A DNA stretch of 64,000 nt from Rhizopus sp. PT2906. Lineage: Eukaryota > Mucoromycota > Mucoromycetes > Mucorales > Rhizopodaceae. The translations under genes were made by a program, and so were the position numbers. Shown here one piece after another: positions 54,874 through 64,000 of the stretch (position 1 is its first letter; every line of letters starts with the position of its first letter). The DNA lies in NCBI GenBank assembly GCA_025529335.1, contig JAMYHX010000051.1:62001-126000 (forward strand), written 5' to 3'. Under the pieces are notes generated by a model, which made no database searches, was not told the DNA's origin, and saw nothing but the letters and a program-made list of their open reading frames with translations.

Positions 54874-56613
54874 CTAAAAGAATAGTGTTGAAGATGATGT
54901 TACTACCGTTAGTGGATCAAAGATGAATTCTTCTTTTAACGAAGGTGAATGAGTAGGTGAAAAGTAAGAGGAATCTGTAGAAGTGATGGTAGTTGAAGAT
55001 TCATTATCAAGGAATGAAAGCAATTGATCAACATGGAACTCTATAGGAGGAGTAGGATCGAGATAATGCTGTACAAGTTGTTCTAGTTCAAAGGCTGAGA
55101 GAGATGTTGGGTTAGCCTGTTTTAACAAATGGATGTGTTTAGAGGAAGAAATGATTGAATTGAGATAAATGAATGAAGTTGCAAATGTAAGTGAAAGAAA
55201 AAAGAGATTGAAGGTGTATACAGTCTGATCCGTATCCATCATTTGTTCGGTAATATATAGGATCGTGTTGGCTGCTGTTATACAGATACTATGGCTAAGA
55301 TGATGTTGATGACGTTGGTAGAGTACCATCTGTACTGTATAATACAATATACGGTATAGTTTTGTCATAGCCGATGAAGTCTTGGTATAATCGAGATATG
55401 AAGGAAGGTGGAGTAACCACTCGGTCAGGTTAGTCTCCAATGTCTGTAATGACATGTTGCCCTGATGGATATCCTTGAGGATGATGGATAATTTTATCAT
55501 CTGATGAAATGCTTGAATAGTGTTATGGTTATCATCTGTTGATGACAATGAGGGTGATGACAGAAAAGGGTCATTGAGTTGATTATCTTCCAATTGTGGC
55601 CAAGGATATTGCCATTCCTTTAGCATACGTTCACCTAGGGTACAGGAAGTCAACCATTGATCGATCACCCAGGCAACCCAGTAGGCACGTCGTTTAGATT
55701 CCAATGTAAAGGGAGTGTCATCCTGAATGAATTGTAACCAGTCTATCATATGTGCGAGTTGACGACGAAGTAAATCACATTGTTGTAAATCACCCGTCAA
55801 ATGGGTATACCAACACATGATAATGAGAGCCTAAGAATAGAAAGAAAAGAATAAATGGAACGGTTCGGAACGTGTCAATGATCTCTATTACTTGTACTGT
55901 CGAAAGAGCACAATGTGTTGCTGAATCATGCAAGATGGATTGAGCTTTTTGAAAGAGGAGTGAGTGATGATCGGATGAAGCATATAATGCACCTAGTGCG
56001 CATGTTGCATATTTCAAAAGTGGCTCTTGATCCTTTTTGTTAAAATGGTCTTTGGAAAGTAATGGAAACATGTAATTAAAATGGTCAAAATAAAATTCGG
56101 ACCAAGTATCGGGAAAGTGATCGTGATGAAAATCGGATAACATGTCATTGCTGCCCTAGAGGTATTCATAAAAGAATGGACCTTATCAGTGTTCTGTGTC
56201 AATAAAGAGATGATAACGTACGTTTATTTTCTTGCGTTGGACTTCTTCTGCTATCAAACACAGTAATGTGTTTACAGGAATATCAAAGCTTTCTATTTTT
56301 TTATAAAAAAAAAAAAAAAGTTAGCTGTTTAATCTATGAATTAAAAATAACATGTACGAGTGTAATCCAAAGTATTGTATTTTTGTTGCTGAAGTAATAA
56401 TGATTCGATACGATGTTTACGATTCTCAATGACTTCAATTCGTACTTTGGGTGGACCTCGTTTCTTTGGAGGATCAGTATATTGACATTCAACTCCATTC
56501 GATTGACACCTTGAACAACTTGGTTGAACTCCATCACATTTCACTTTCTTTTTACGACAAACAATACATGCAAGCGTCACCTTGACACGTTTACGTGAAG
56601 ATATCTTTGCCAT
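54874..56613 (-). CDS. Zn2Cys6 (Gal4-type) transcription factor
   Basis: Four exons on the minus strand: 56613-56358, 56292-56222, 56155-55892, 55830-54874, total 1548 nt, 515 residues. The N-terminus has the binuclear zinc cluster CIVCRKKKVKC, then CSRCQSNGVEC (C-x2-C-x6-C-x6-C-x2-C-x6-C), followed by a basic linker. The remainder matches the fungal-specific regulatory domain: HDHFPDTWSEFYFDHFN, FPLLSKDHF, LKYATCALGALYAS, and SKRRAYWVAWVIDQWL (typical RRRxWW-type segment). Such factors usually control metabolic pathway genes. The target is unknown and neighbours give no clue. It is probably not recently acquired, given normal introns. Confidence 0.9.
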
Positions 56614-57007
56614 TAAAGAAAGAAAATAAAAAGAGGGATAAAGAAAGAAGAAGAAGCGAAAGAAAAAGAAAATAAATAATAGTAAAATAAGGGGTAAACA
56701 AGTAAGGTTGACCTATGAAATAAAAGTGTGGGGAAACTGCATTGATTGGTTACATTATTGTCATTTTTAGTTACATGCACCTTTTTCTTATTGTAAATAA
56801 TATCAGGGGCGGGATTGTTTTGCTTATTCCCTTTATTCTTTGCATTCCAACATAAACAATTGGAATCAGTCTATATTTCAAATTGTATGTTAATTTTTTT
56901 TCCGCCATAAAGATTATATCTGTAAGGAGAACAACACTTCCGTTCTACCCCCCCTTAAAAAAACTCCTCTTCTTTCTATTTCTTTGTATAAATAGATTCT
57001 ATATATT
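56614..57007. other. Intergenic between Zn2Cys6 gene and uS4m
   Basis: Purine-rich leader of the Zn2Cys6 gene, then AT-rich sequence. No gene. Confidence 0.4.
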
Positions 57008-57718
57008 TTATTTGTTACGAGCATAATATTCATAGGCAAGTGCGTGATATTCAGGAGGATAAGGTGAAGGAATTTCCGTACGACCTGGTCTTGAAATAGG
57101 TGATCTTAGGAAAACAGTCTGACAAGTATTATAATTCACTTCAAGATATTCAGGCACAAATAAAAATGGTTGGGAGAATGGCTTTGGTGTAAAATCTAAT
57201 TCTGTTCCTTTCTCTCCTTTTAAAAATTGAATAGCGCTGGGATCAACTGATATGACATCTCCATCTTTTAATTTATGAGAAGGGAAAGCCATCTAGGGAT
57301 AATATAAGTCATACTATAGAGTTATAGTCTATTGAATACTTGCCTTTTTGCCATTCACTTGCACTTTACCATGAACACATAATTGACGAGCAGCATAGAT
57401 TGAGGGACAAAAGTTGCTTCGAAAGACAACAAAATCTAAGCGACGTTCCAAGTTGGCATATAAAAGTGAAGCAACAGGTGGGTGATCAGAAGCAAGAACA
57501 GTAGGTAGCTTGGGATCAAAGAATTTGTTTTTGAATTGACGTTCTGTTAGCTCATCACCATGGTAAGCACGAGTTTCTCTTTTTGACAGCCATTTTTGTT
57601 GAAATAAGGTCTTTACATCCATATAAGCCAACTGTTTAGTGGCAATATTGAACAAGTTGTATTTGTTCCATGACATGCGTGCTAACTTTCTGGTTAATGA
57701 ATAAATTGGTTTCTTCAT
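57008..57718 (-). CDS. NAM9: Mitochondrial small-subunit ribosomal protein uS4m
   Basis: Exons 57718-57344 and 57292-57008, total 660 nt, 219 residues. Start at MKKPIYSLTRKLARMSWNKY, because the uS4m family begins close to the MSWNKYNLxN motif; an in-frame ATG at 57904 would add sequence only 21 bases from the divergent gene. The S4 RNA-binding domain shows NLERRLDFVVFRSNF, IYAARQLCVHGKVQVNGKK and DVISVDPSAI. The intron (57293-57343) has a GC donor (AAAAG|GCAAGT) and an AG acceptor. Part of the mitochondrial 37S/28S ribosome in the matrix. Confidence 0.9.
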
Positions 57719-57924
57719 GATCAATAAAGCAAAAAAAGAATGAACTAGGGTAGGTTTGACATTTTTACTTTTTAAAAAATATTCAATCTCCGGTGACAGT
57801 CTTTTTCCTTTGTTAAAGAGTGGCTGCTTGGGGGAGTAAGGAGAAAAAGGGGAAAGGATTGGATATAAAAAGGACTTGGCTTTCACTTCTTTTATTATAA
57901 TCATCCTTTTTCTCTCTCTTTACA

Positions 57925-58482
57925 ATGAAAACCATTCATTCTTTAATTAATTATACACGTATAACTACACTTGTGCTATCCATTCTAATAGTCATCACTT
58001 CACTATTTAAATATAACAATTCAAGTATGCCTGTTTCAACCATGTTAGAGCCTATAAAACAAGGAAGAGATATGGTTCATGATATTATACAAGATAGAAG
58101 GCTGATCGCTACCTTGGTTGCTTCTCAAGCATCCATATTTTGTCCTTTATTTTTACTATTAAATCATTCAGTAGCGCTCAATTTATCATCAGCGGTCATC
58201 ATTGAGCAGTTATTTCAATGTCTTATGCCCATTGGTCTAGTCATCAGTTGGTACTTTTGCATCACATTCGATCAACATATCAAATTGGTAATAGATCTAA
58301 AGGACAACTGGTTGGACATTGCTCCAAAATATGCCATCGTGGGTGTACTCGTTATTGAAATTATACTAATCATCATTGCTTCCTTCAAGTACTTTTATAT
58401 CATCTATAAGGAAGGCGCTATTCAATTACCATATGAAGAAGAGAAGGAATGCATCCCTGTTTATATCACAGACAAAGTTTAA
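57925..58482 (+). CDS. Small multi-pass membrane protein of unknown function
   Basis: 185-residue intronless frame, ATG at 57925, head-to-head with uS4m (207 bp between starts). Four hydrophobic segments: about 13-29 (TTLVLSILIVITSLF), 60-80 (ATLVASQASIFCPLFLLL), 88-112 (AVIIEQLFQCLMPIGLVISW) and 138-162 (YAIVGVLVIEIILIIIASF). The tail is acidic. The family is not recognised. The shared promoter with a mitochondrial ribosomal gene may hint at linked expression, but that is inference. Confidence 0.6.
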   Translation: MKTIHSLINYTRITTLVLSILIVITSLFKYNNSSMPVSTMLEPIKQGRDMVHDIIQDRRLIATLVASQASIFCPLFLLLNHSVALNLSSAVIIEQLFQCLMPIGLVISWYFCITFDQHIKLVIDLKDNWLDIAPKYAIVGVLVIEIILIIIASFKYFYIIYKEGAIQLPYEEEKECIPVYITDKV

Positions 58483-58785
58483 TTTATGCAAATTCATGAA
58501 TGTGCCTTGACTTTAATTCATTGTAATTATTATATTAAAGCTGCATATTAGTGTTAGTTAATAATAAATATCAGATTAATATCCTGTAATTAACTTGTTA
58601 TAATCCATTTTGTTTCCTTTACCAGCAACACTTATTCCCTATTGACTTGGTTCTTTTGCTATTCTCATTGTTTATATAGTAAATTATTTCTTGGCATTCA
58701 TTATTTGGTTTTATTTTTACCTGAGCATTAAGGGAACAGGTCAAGTGCAGATAAAAAAAAAAAAAAAAAAAGAACGAATTTTATT
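58483..58785. other. Convergent 3' intergenic region
   Basis: Between the membrane-protein gene and CWC22. Contains an A-run (58752-58771) just past the CWC22 stop codon. No gene. Confidence 0.4.
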
Positions 58786-60977
58786 TTAGCGTCTTGATCT
58801 TTTAGAAGGACGTCTTGAGCTAGAGCGGGAGCGGGAGGGCGTAGAAGAGCGGGAACGATAGCGAGAACGAGAGGGTGGAGAGCGTGAACGATAGCGAGAT
58901 CGAGGAGGTGTACGAGAGCGAGAGCGATAGCGCTGTCGAGGGGGCGTGCGAGAACGAGAACGGTAAGCGGAACGAGGTGTACGCGAACGATGGCGAGGAC
59001 GGGAACGTGGAGGTGTACGGGATCGAGAAGGCGTACGAGAGCGAGAACGATATCGGGCACGAGGAGGGGTACGAGAACGAGAATGAGAACTAGAGTAGTT
59101 GTCGCTATCACTTTCACTGTCACTGCTACTGTCACTGCTGGAGTCACTATCATCACTATCGCTACCACTGCTGCTGCTGTCACTGCTGTCACTGCTATCG
59201 CTTCCTGAGCTACTGTCACTGCTGTCTCTTCGCTTCATGATCTGTTTGGGTGCATTTCTCAACCATTCACGCAAATCTTCAGTCAATGCGCCAAGACCAA
59301 TACTTGTCCAGTAGTTGATAGCAAAACGGGTGTTCTTTGGATTGTCCTTGGGGAACATGCCAGAAAATGGTTCTTGCATGAAGGGATCAAGCATACGTTC
59401 CTTGAGAACCTTAAGCCCAATAAACTCGTTGATTTCTTGAAAGAGAATTTTTACAAAAATACGAGAGGCAGATGTAGTGTCTTCTTCATTTAATTTAATA
59501 ATCTGGAATGCTGTCCATGGTAGTGCGTCCGTGTTGAATAAGTGTGCAAAGAGTTTAGCAATGTTGCGAAGTCTGTTTGTTTCGTAACGGTGAATTGTAT
59601 TATACACTTCTTCAAAGCAATGAACAAAGTTGTCTACCCAAATACGGTTGAGCTTACAGAAGCGTTCTGCCATTAAACCATAGTATTTGAGATAAGTACG
59701 CTCTTGAGAGCAACATTCGATGACCATGTTACAAAGCTCAATCTTGAAAGATAAAGTCAGTATAAAATATGACAACACATATATCTTTAACTTACCTCAT
59801 GTCCTTCTGGCACATGTAACTTCATCAACTTGTGACAAGCTTCTTCAAAATTGACACTGGACATTACTGTTAAATATATCTTTCGACGTAATTCAATCAA
59901 ATCTGCGTTTGTTTTATCTACAATTTCCATTGTCTCTTCATCTTCTTCTGACTCTTCTTCACTTTCATCGCTTCCAGATGTTCCACTTTCATCTTCAGAC
60001 TCATCATCACCCAAAATTTCAGCCTTGATTGCATTGTATTTTTCTTCATTTTCAGTATAATCAGGATCAAATTTGAATATATTCAACATATCTTCAGGAT
60101 CAAGATCTTCATCATCTAAACTGATATTATGGGTAATCTGATCCTCTTCTTCTACTAGATCAAGCTCTTTAATGACTGGTGGGTTGTCTTTGTATTTATC
60201 TTTTCGAACTTGGAATAGCACTTCAATCATGTATTGAATACGTTTATCTATTTCGCCTTCATGTAAAACAGCTCTAAATCTTTCATAAATAGCATTGTTG
60301 GCCTTGGGAGACACGTTGGCTAAATGTGCACCCACTTCTCTCATAAAACCGACTGCAATCTCTACTGAATCATCTGTAGGTCGTTCGAGCAAAAGTGCCA
60401 GGATTTGAAGCGCCAAGATTTCATGAGCAACTAACTGATTTGTCAAGTGAGCAATAAAAGTGGTTGTTGCTAAACAAGAAGTCTATACAAAAAAGAGATT
60501 AGCAGATGCGCGCAACAATTAAATTATACATATTACCTTGTCATTACGTCTGAATGCTCTTCTAAATTGAACAACTAGGCGAGACAAGAGTAATGCTCCT
60601 ACAGCTGGTAATTTCGTATTTACAACTGCTGTTACTGCAGCATAGACAGGTGTGAATGGTAAACTTGCAGTTTGTGCTTTCATTATACTTCTGCAGTACA
60701 ATCCTCGTCCACGAACAAGATTCTCAGCAAAGAGTTCTGGTATAATCATCTTTATGTTGGATGTATTCACTTTATTGATCAGACCATTGATCGACTTCTT
60801 CAAAGCTTCCCAAGTAATGCGTTGGTAAGCTTCACTGCTAGTATCTTTTATTGATTGTTGCATTTGACGCATACGATGAGGAGGAATGTAGGCACCTCCT
60901 GCACGTGTCGTAAATCTAAGGGAATCTACTTCATTTGATTTGTTTGTGTGCACTACTGTCTCTACTTCACTAGACAT
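58786..60977 (-). CDS. CWC22: Pre-mRNA splicing factor CWC22
   Basis: Exons 60977-60537, 60482-59796 and 59742-58786, total 2085 nt, 694 residues. CWC22 binds the spliceosome and recruits eIF4A3 for exon-junction complex deposition. The MIF4G domain spans about residues 30-250 (RFTTRAGGAYIPPHRMRQ, NIKMIIPELFAENLVRGRG, LLLSRLVVQFRRAFRRNDK), followed by an acidic linker (about 270-330) and an MA3 domain (ELRRKIYLTVMSSVNFEEAC, CCSQERTYLKYYGLMAERF, NTDALPWTAFQIIKLN). The C-terminal 140 residues are an Arg/Ser-rich tail, as in animal CWC22 and unlike yeast. It starts 190 bp downstream of THO2 on the same strand. Confidence 0.95.
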
Positions 60978-61166
60978 TGCTGTTGTAGATCCAAAAAAGA
61001 AAAAGGTTCAAAGTGTGTTCGCGGCACAGCCGAAAAAAAAAAAAAAAGTTGCGTCACCGCAGCTTTGACGTTGTCCAATAGGATCAATAAGAATTTTATC
61101 CAATCATATTATGCAATAAACTTGTTTATTTACAATAGTTGATTTTTTTAAAAAACTAAAACACAT

Positions 61167-64000
61167 TTAACGTCTTCTACTGCTACGATGATCTCTTTCT
61201 CTTTCGCGTCTATCATGTAACCTGCGCTCATCAAATCTTCTGTCGTCCATCCGTCTGTCGTCCATACGTCTATCATCCATTCGTCTGTCGTCGATTCTTC
61301 TGTCATCTGCTCTTCTGTCGTCAGGCCTTCTATCATCAGGCCTTCTATCATCTAATCTTCTTTCATCTGGTCTTCTATCGTCTGCTCTTCGGGTATCTCG
61401 TAATCTGTCATCACGTCTGTCATCACGACCACGGTCATCTCTCATGTCCCTAAGTGTACTATTAATTAATTCCATCAGACAACATCAAACCATTAGTTTA
61501 ATTTTCCTTACCTTCGCTTATCTGGGCGTTCACCTCTTTCACGCTCTCTGTCTTCCAACACTCTCTTGGAGCCTCTAGCTGAAGACGACCGAGGATCGCT
61601 CAAAGATGAAGGTGTGTTAATTCTTCCACTGCTTGTGCGGTCATCGTTGTACCGGCTGCTTGAAAGAGACTCATTTAATCGACTCGAAGGGCGTTCGTCT
61701 GGGTGTCGGCTATTGCTCTCATTGGCACGACTACTGTTTCTATCATCATAGTGTCTACTAGAGCTAGCTTCATCAGTTGCAGATGGCGCAGATACCCTAG
61801 GAGTTCTACTTGATCTATCATCCTTTACATCTCTTGGAGAATCCCTTGTAGATCCTGAAACAGTTCGATGTCGTCCTCCAGATTCATCTATTCTCGATAT
61901 TTTTTCACTATCGCGAGGGGTGTGCTCTGATTCCCGAGATCGCTTCCTTTCTGAAGTTGAGTTTGCAGTTTCATCCGATGCCTTGCCGTTTTCAGTTCGT
62001 CGAGAGGGACTAGAAGGTCTAGATGCAGAAGATACTCTAGTGCTTGATTCAGTTGTCTCGCGTCGCTTCTCATCTTTTTCATTTTCTGTTTGTGTTGATG
62101 TTCTTGAATCTGTCTTGCTTGTCTTTGTGTCTGTTGGTGTAGATGGTTGTGCTGGAGGACTAGGCTCCTTGAGTCCTAAGAATGCATTCTTCGTAGTCCA
62201 GGAGCTCTTGTACTTGGTAACCAGGCCGATATAGCTACGTGCCAGCACCTTGATGTTAGGTCGCTTCTCTTCTTCAGACAATCTTTTAACAATCTTCAAA
62301 ATGCTGTTTCCATGATCAACAACACCGGGGAAGCAAGGGGCAAATTGACGTAGCACCAAAAATGCATTCTTTATCAAATGAGCTTCACCAGATTTAAGTG
62401 CTTGTTCAATTGCCATACATGATCTAAAATGCCATCTGTAGAGTACGCGCTGGAATTCAGTAAAGCTCAGCAAATCTTCCTTTGCTACTCCTTGAGAAGC
62501 ATCCACGTTCCAGTTCTTTTGGAATCCAATAAGCCCGTCACCATGGGCATCCTTCAGGTATAACTTCTCATCCTTGTGCCATTTACCCATCTTGGATAGA
62601 GTCTTAAAGATGAATCTTGAGTGGATGGTGGTTTCATATTCAGAAAAGGCAATGAAATTAGCTGACAAACTATCCGAGATAACCTTATCAAATAAGGTCA
62701 GACTGGAGAAGTTGACTGTGTTGATTCTATGCATAAGCATAACAAATTCATAACAAAAGGCCGCATCCACTTCAGACATCTTGCTACGTGGCAATATACA
62801 GTGCTGAAGAATATTGGATATCAGTGCCTGTCGTTGCATCGAGCTTGGGAACCATCGTTTCTGTGAATCTTTTAGGATCGTCATTACTTTTTCTACATGT
62901 GATTGATGTCTTGGAAGATCTTCATTAAGCATATCCAAGGATGCCTGTGCCTGTCTTTCAGCTTTACTGACTACAGAGGGTCTGTTGTTCTGGTAAAAAG
63001 ATGACCGTACGTCTTGGCATTGACGAATCATATCAGTGTGTCGTTTGATAGCAGCCTCGTAATGATTAATAGGACAGTAAATGTCGTATAGGCTGAGTTG
63101 CCAGAACATAAAGTAGAATTCTGAGGTAAAAATGGATGGTATAGCAGGAATCTGGAGCAATGAGGGTAAGACATCGATCACTTGCTTAAATGGTGCCCAC
63201 ACCTCTCCTTCGACAACAGGAGTGTCCATATTCTGTCGGATGGCATGCTGTGTCTTGGTACGGTTAACTGTCATGGCTATGTGCACGGGGAGCGCATATT
63301 CGTTCACTAAAGTTTCTACACTTGGAACCAAAGTAGCATATTCGTCAGGTTCGAATAATGTCGTTAACAAATCAAGGTATTGCAGCTGTGTTTGATGTAC
63401 TTTATCCAGCTTAGAACATCGATCGCTTGCAGGAACGGCTTGCTCGTGCATGCAGGCTTCTTCCAAACGGTACAGAAGCACCAAGATTTCCAACCCAACA
63501 TTGTTTCGACGGAGAGAGTCTTTTAGACGACCCAACACACGGCGAGATGCACGTCGATTATCAGGAGAGATGGGCAAGAATGCTTCGGATTTTAGCGAGT
63601 CTGAGCAACCAGCAGCAGTAATCTGATCATTTGTACAAGCACTAGCTAATATTTCAATACCTCCCATCTTGGTTATGAATTCGTTCAAGAGAATCAAATC
63701 GGCTACTGAATCATCATAACGTAAGCGATAAGCCATGTACCGTAAAAAGGGAGTCGAATCAATATCTTGCTTCTTGAACAACATGCCAGTAAACACAGCG
63801 AGTGAACGTAGCCAGCTTGCTGGCATACCATCATCCTTTTCCTTTTCCTTTTTCGTTCTACCAGCGCCTTGAGAACCAGTCCATTTGTCAGTGAGGATAA
63901 AGCCAAGTACGTCATATGCAAAGTCACCAAGGTAACGGCAGGCGTCTGCCATGATAGGTGCCAAATTATCAAAGGACTGAACTTGATCGAGAACAACATT
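61167..64000 (-). CDS. THO2: THO complex subunit 2 (3' part; start lies beyond the window)
   Basis: Partial: the frame is open at the window edge (64000) and reads NVVLDQVQSFDNLAPIMADA, then CRYLGDFAYDVLGFILTDKW. Exons 64000-61512 and 61449-61167 (or 61458-61167), about 924 codons visible. THO2 is the scaffold of THO/TREX, which couples transcription to mRNA export. Typical segments: DLLTTLFEPDEYATLV, FYFMFWQLSLYDIYCP, KRWFPSSMQRQALISNILQH, CYEFVMLMHRINTVNFSS and YRWHFRSCMAIEQAL. A Ser/Arg-rich tail follows and ends in repeated DDRR units. The last intron has two in-frame acceptors 9 nt apart. Confidence 0.93.
61200..61420. repeat. 15-bp coding minisatellite in THO2 3' end
   Basis: Tandem units of 15 bases encode xDDRR/xDERR pentapeptides (DDRRPDERRLDDRR...) on the minus strand, about 13 in a row with few changes. 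The repeat lies at the extreme C-terminus of THO2. Confidence 0.85.

Noticed and set aside
58728..59219. Val/Ala-rich alternative frames near the CWC22 tail
   Set aside because: Shifted readings of the Arg/Ser repeat.
1..64000. tRNA, rRNA and CRISPR arrays
   Set aside because: No cloverleaf boxes or regularly spaced repeats were found by eye on either strand; the few B-box-like strings lie inside coding exons.

Overview
The window looks like AT-rich nuclear DNA from an early-diverging filamentous fungus, most likely Mucoromycota (Mucorales-like). The evidence is genes with many short introns (about 44-70 bp, GT-AG with one GC-AG), fungal core genes (ILV3, NAD-specific GDH2, TAM41, uS4m, a Zn2Cys6 factor, an ATG20/SNX41-type nexin, a very large hybrid histidine kinase), and degenerate transposons of several superfamilies between the genes. 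No species is claimed.

Layout. 0.3-4.05 kb: a broken MULE transposase (FAR1-like zinc region, DDE domain, SWIM finger, C-terminal OTU-protease-like domain) tail-to-tail with a CACTA-like relic. 4.9-8.9 kb: two host genes, a coiled-coil/W2 (eIF5/eIF2B-epsilon-type) protein and a small unknown. 10.3-14.8 kb: a decayed TnpB/Fanzor-type RNA-guided nuclease gene lying just downstream of a truncated Helitron N-terminal gene on the same strand. 17.4-19.4 kb: an Ndt80/PhoG-type transcription factor. 19.9-22.1 kb: dihydroxy-acid dehydratase (10 exons). 22.6-23.0 kb: a MITE. 23.95-24.9 kb: a mitochondrial RRM-type protein. 25.0-26.5 kb: a second Fanzor/TnpB-like C-terminal fragment, again immediately downstream of a fragment of the same Helitron family. 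26.9-37.3 kb: TAM41, ATG20/SNX41-like nexin, an uncharacterised coiled-coil protein, RPS26 and GDH2, all on the minus strand. 37.3-40.6 kb: two MITEs, one splitting a PD-(D/E)XK/Rpn-like gene relic. 40.7-47.8 kb: a 2225-residue hybrid histidine kinase (pseudokinase, AAA-type ATPase, GAF, kinase, receiver). 48.9-52.9 kb: an unknown gene followed by transposon relics between 110-bp direct repeats. 53.4-64.0 kb: RPL8 (eL8), a Zn2Cys6 factor, uS4m, a head-to-head membrane protein, CWC22 and the 3' part of THO2.

How they fit. The host genes are housekeeping (translation, branched-chain and glutamate metabolism, mitochondrial lipid and ribosome biogenesis, splicing and mRNA export) plus regulators (Ndt80-like, Zn2Cys6, hybrid kinase). 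The most interesting accessory signal is the repeated pairing Helitron N-terminal gene then Fanzor-type nuclease, seen twice in the same order and strand with two different Fanzor-type lineages. Both copies are broken here. Exon structures were worked out by eye. For ILV3, TAM41, the nexin, GDH2, RPS26, RPL8, the hybrid kinase, the Zn2Cys6 factor, uS4m, CWC22, the RRM protein and the Ndt80-like factor, the summed exon lengths are multiples of three with one open frame.
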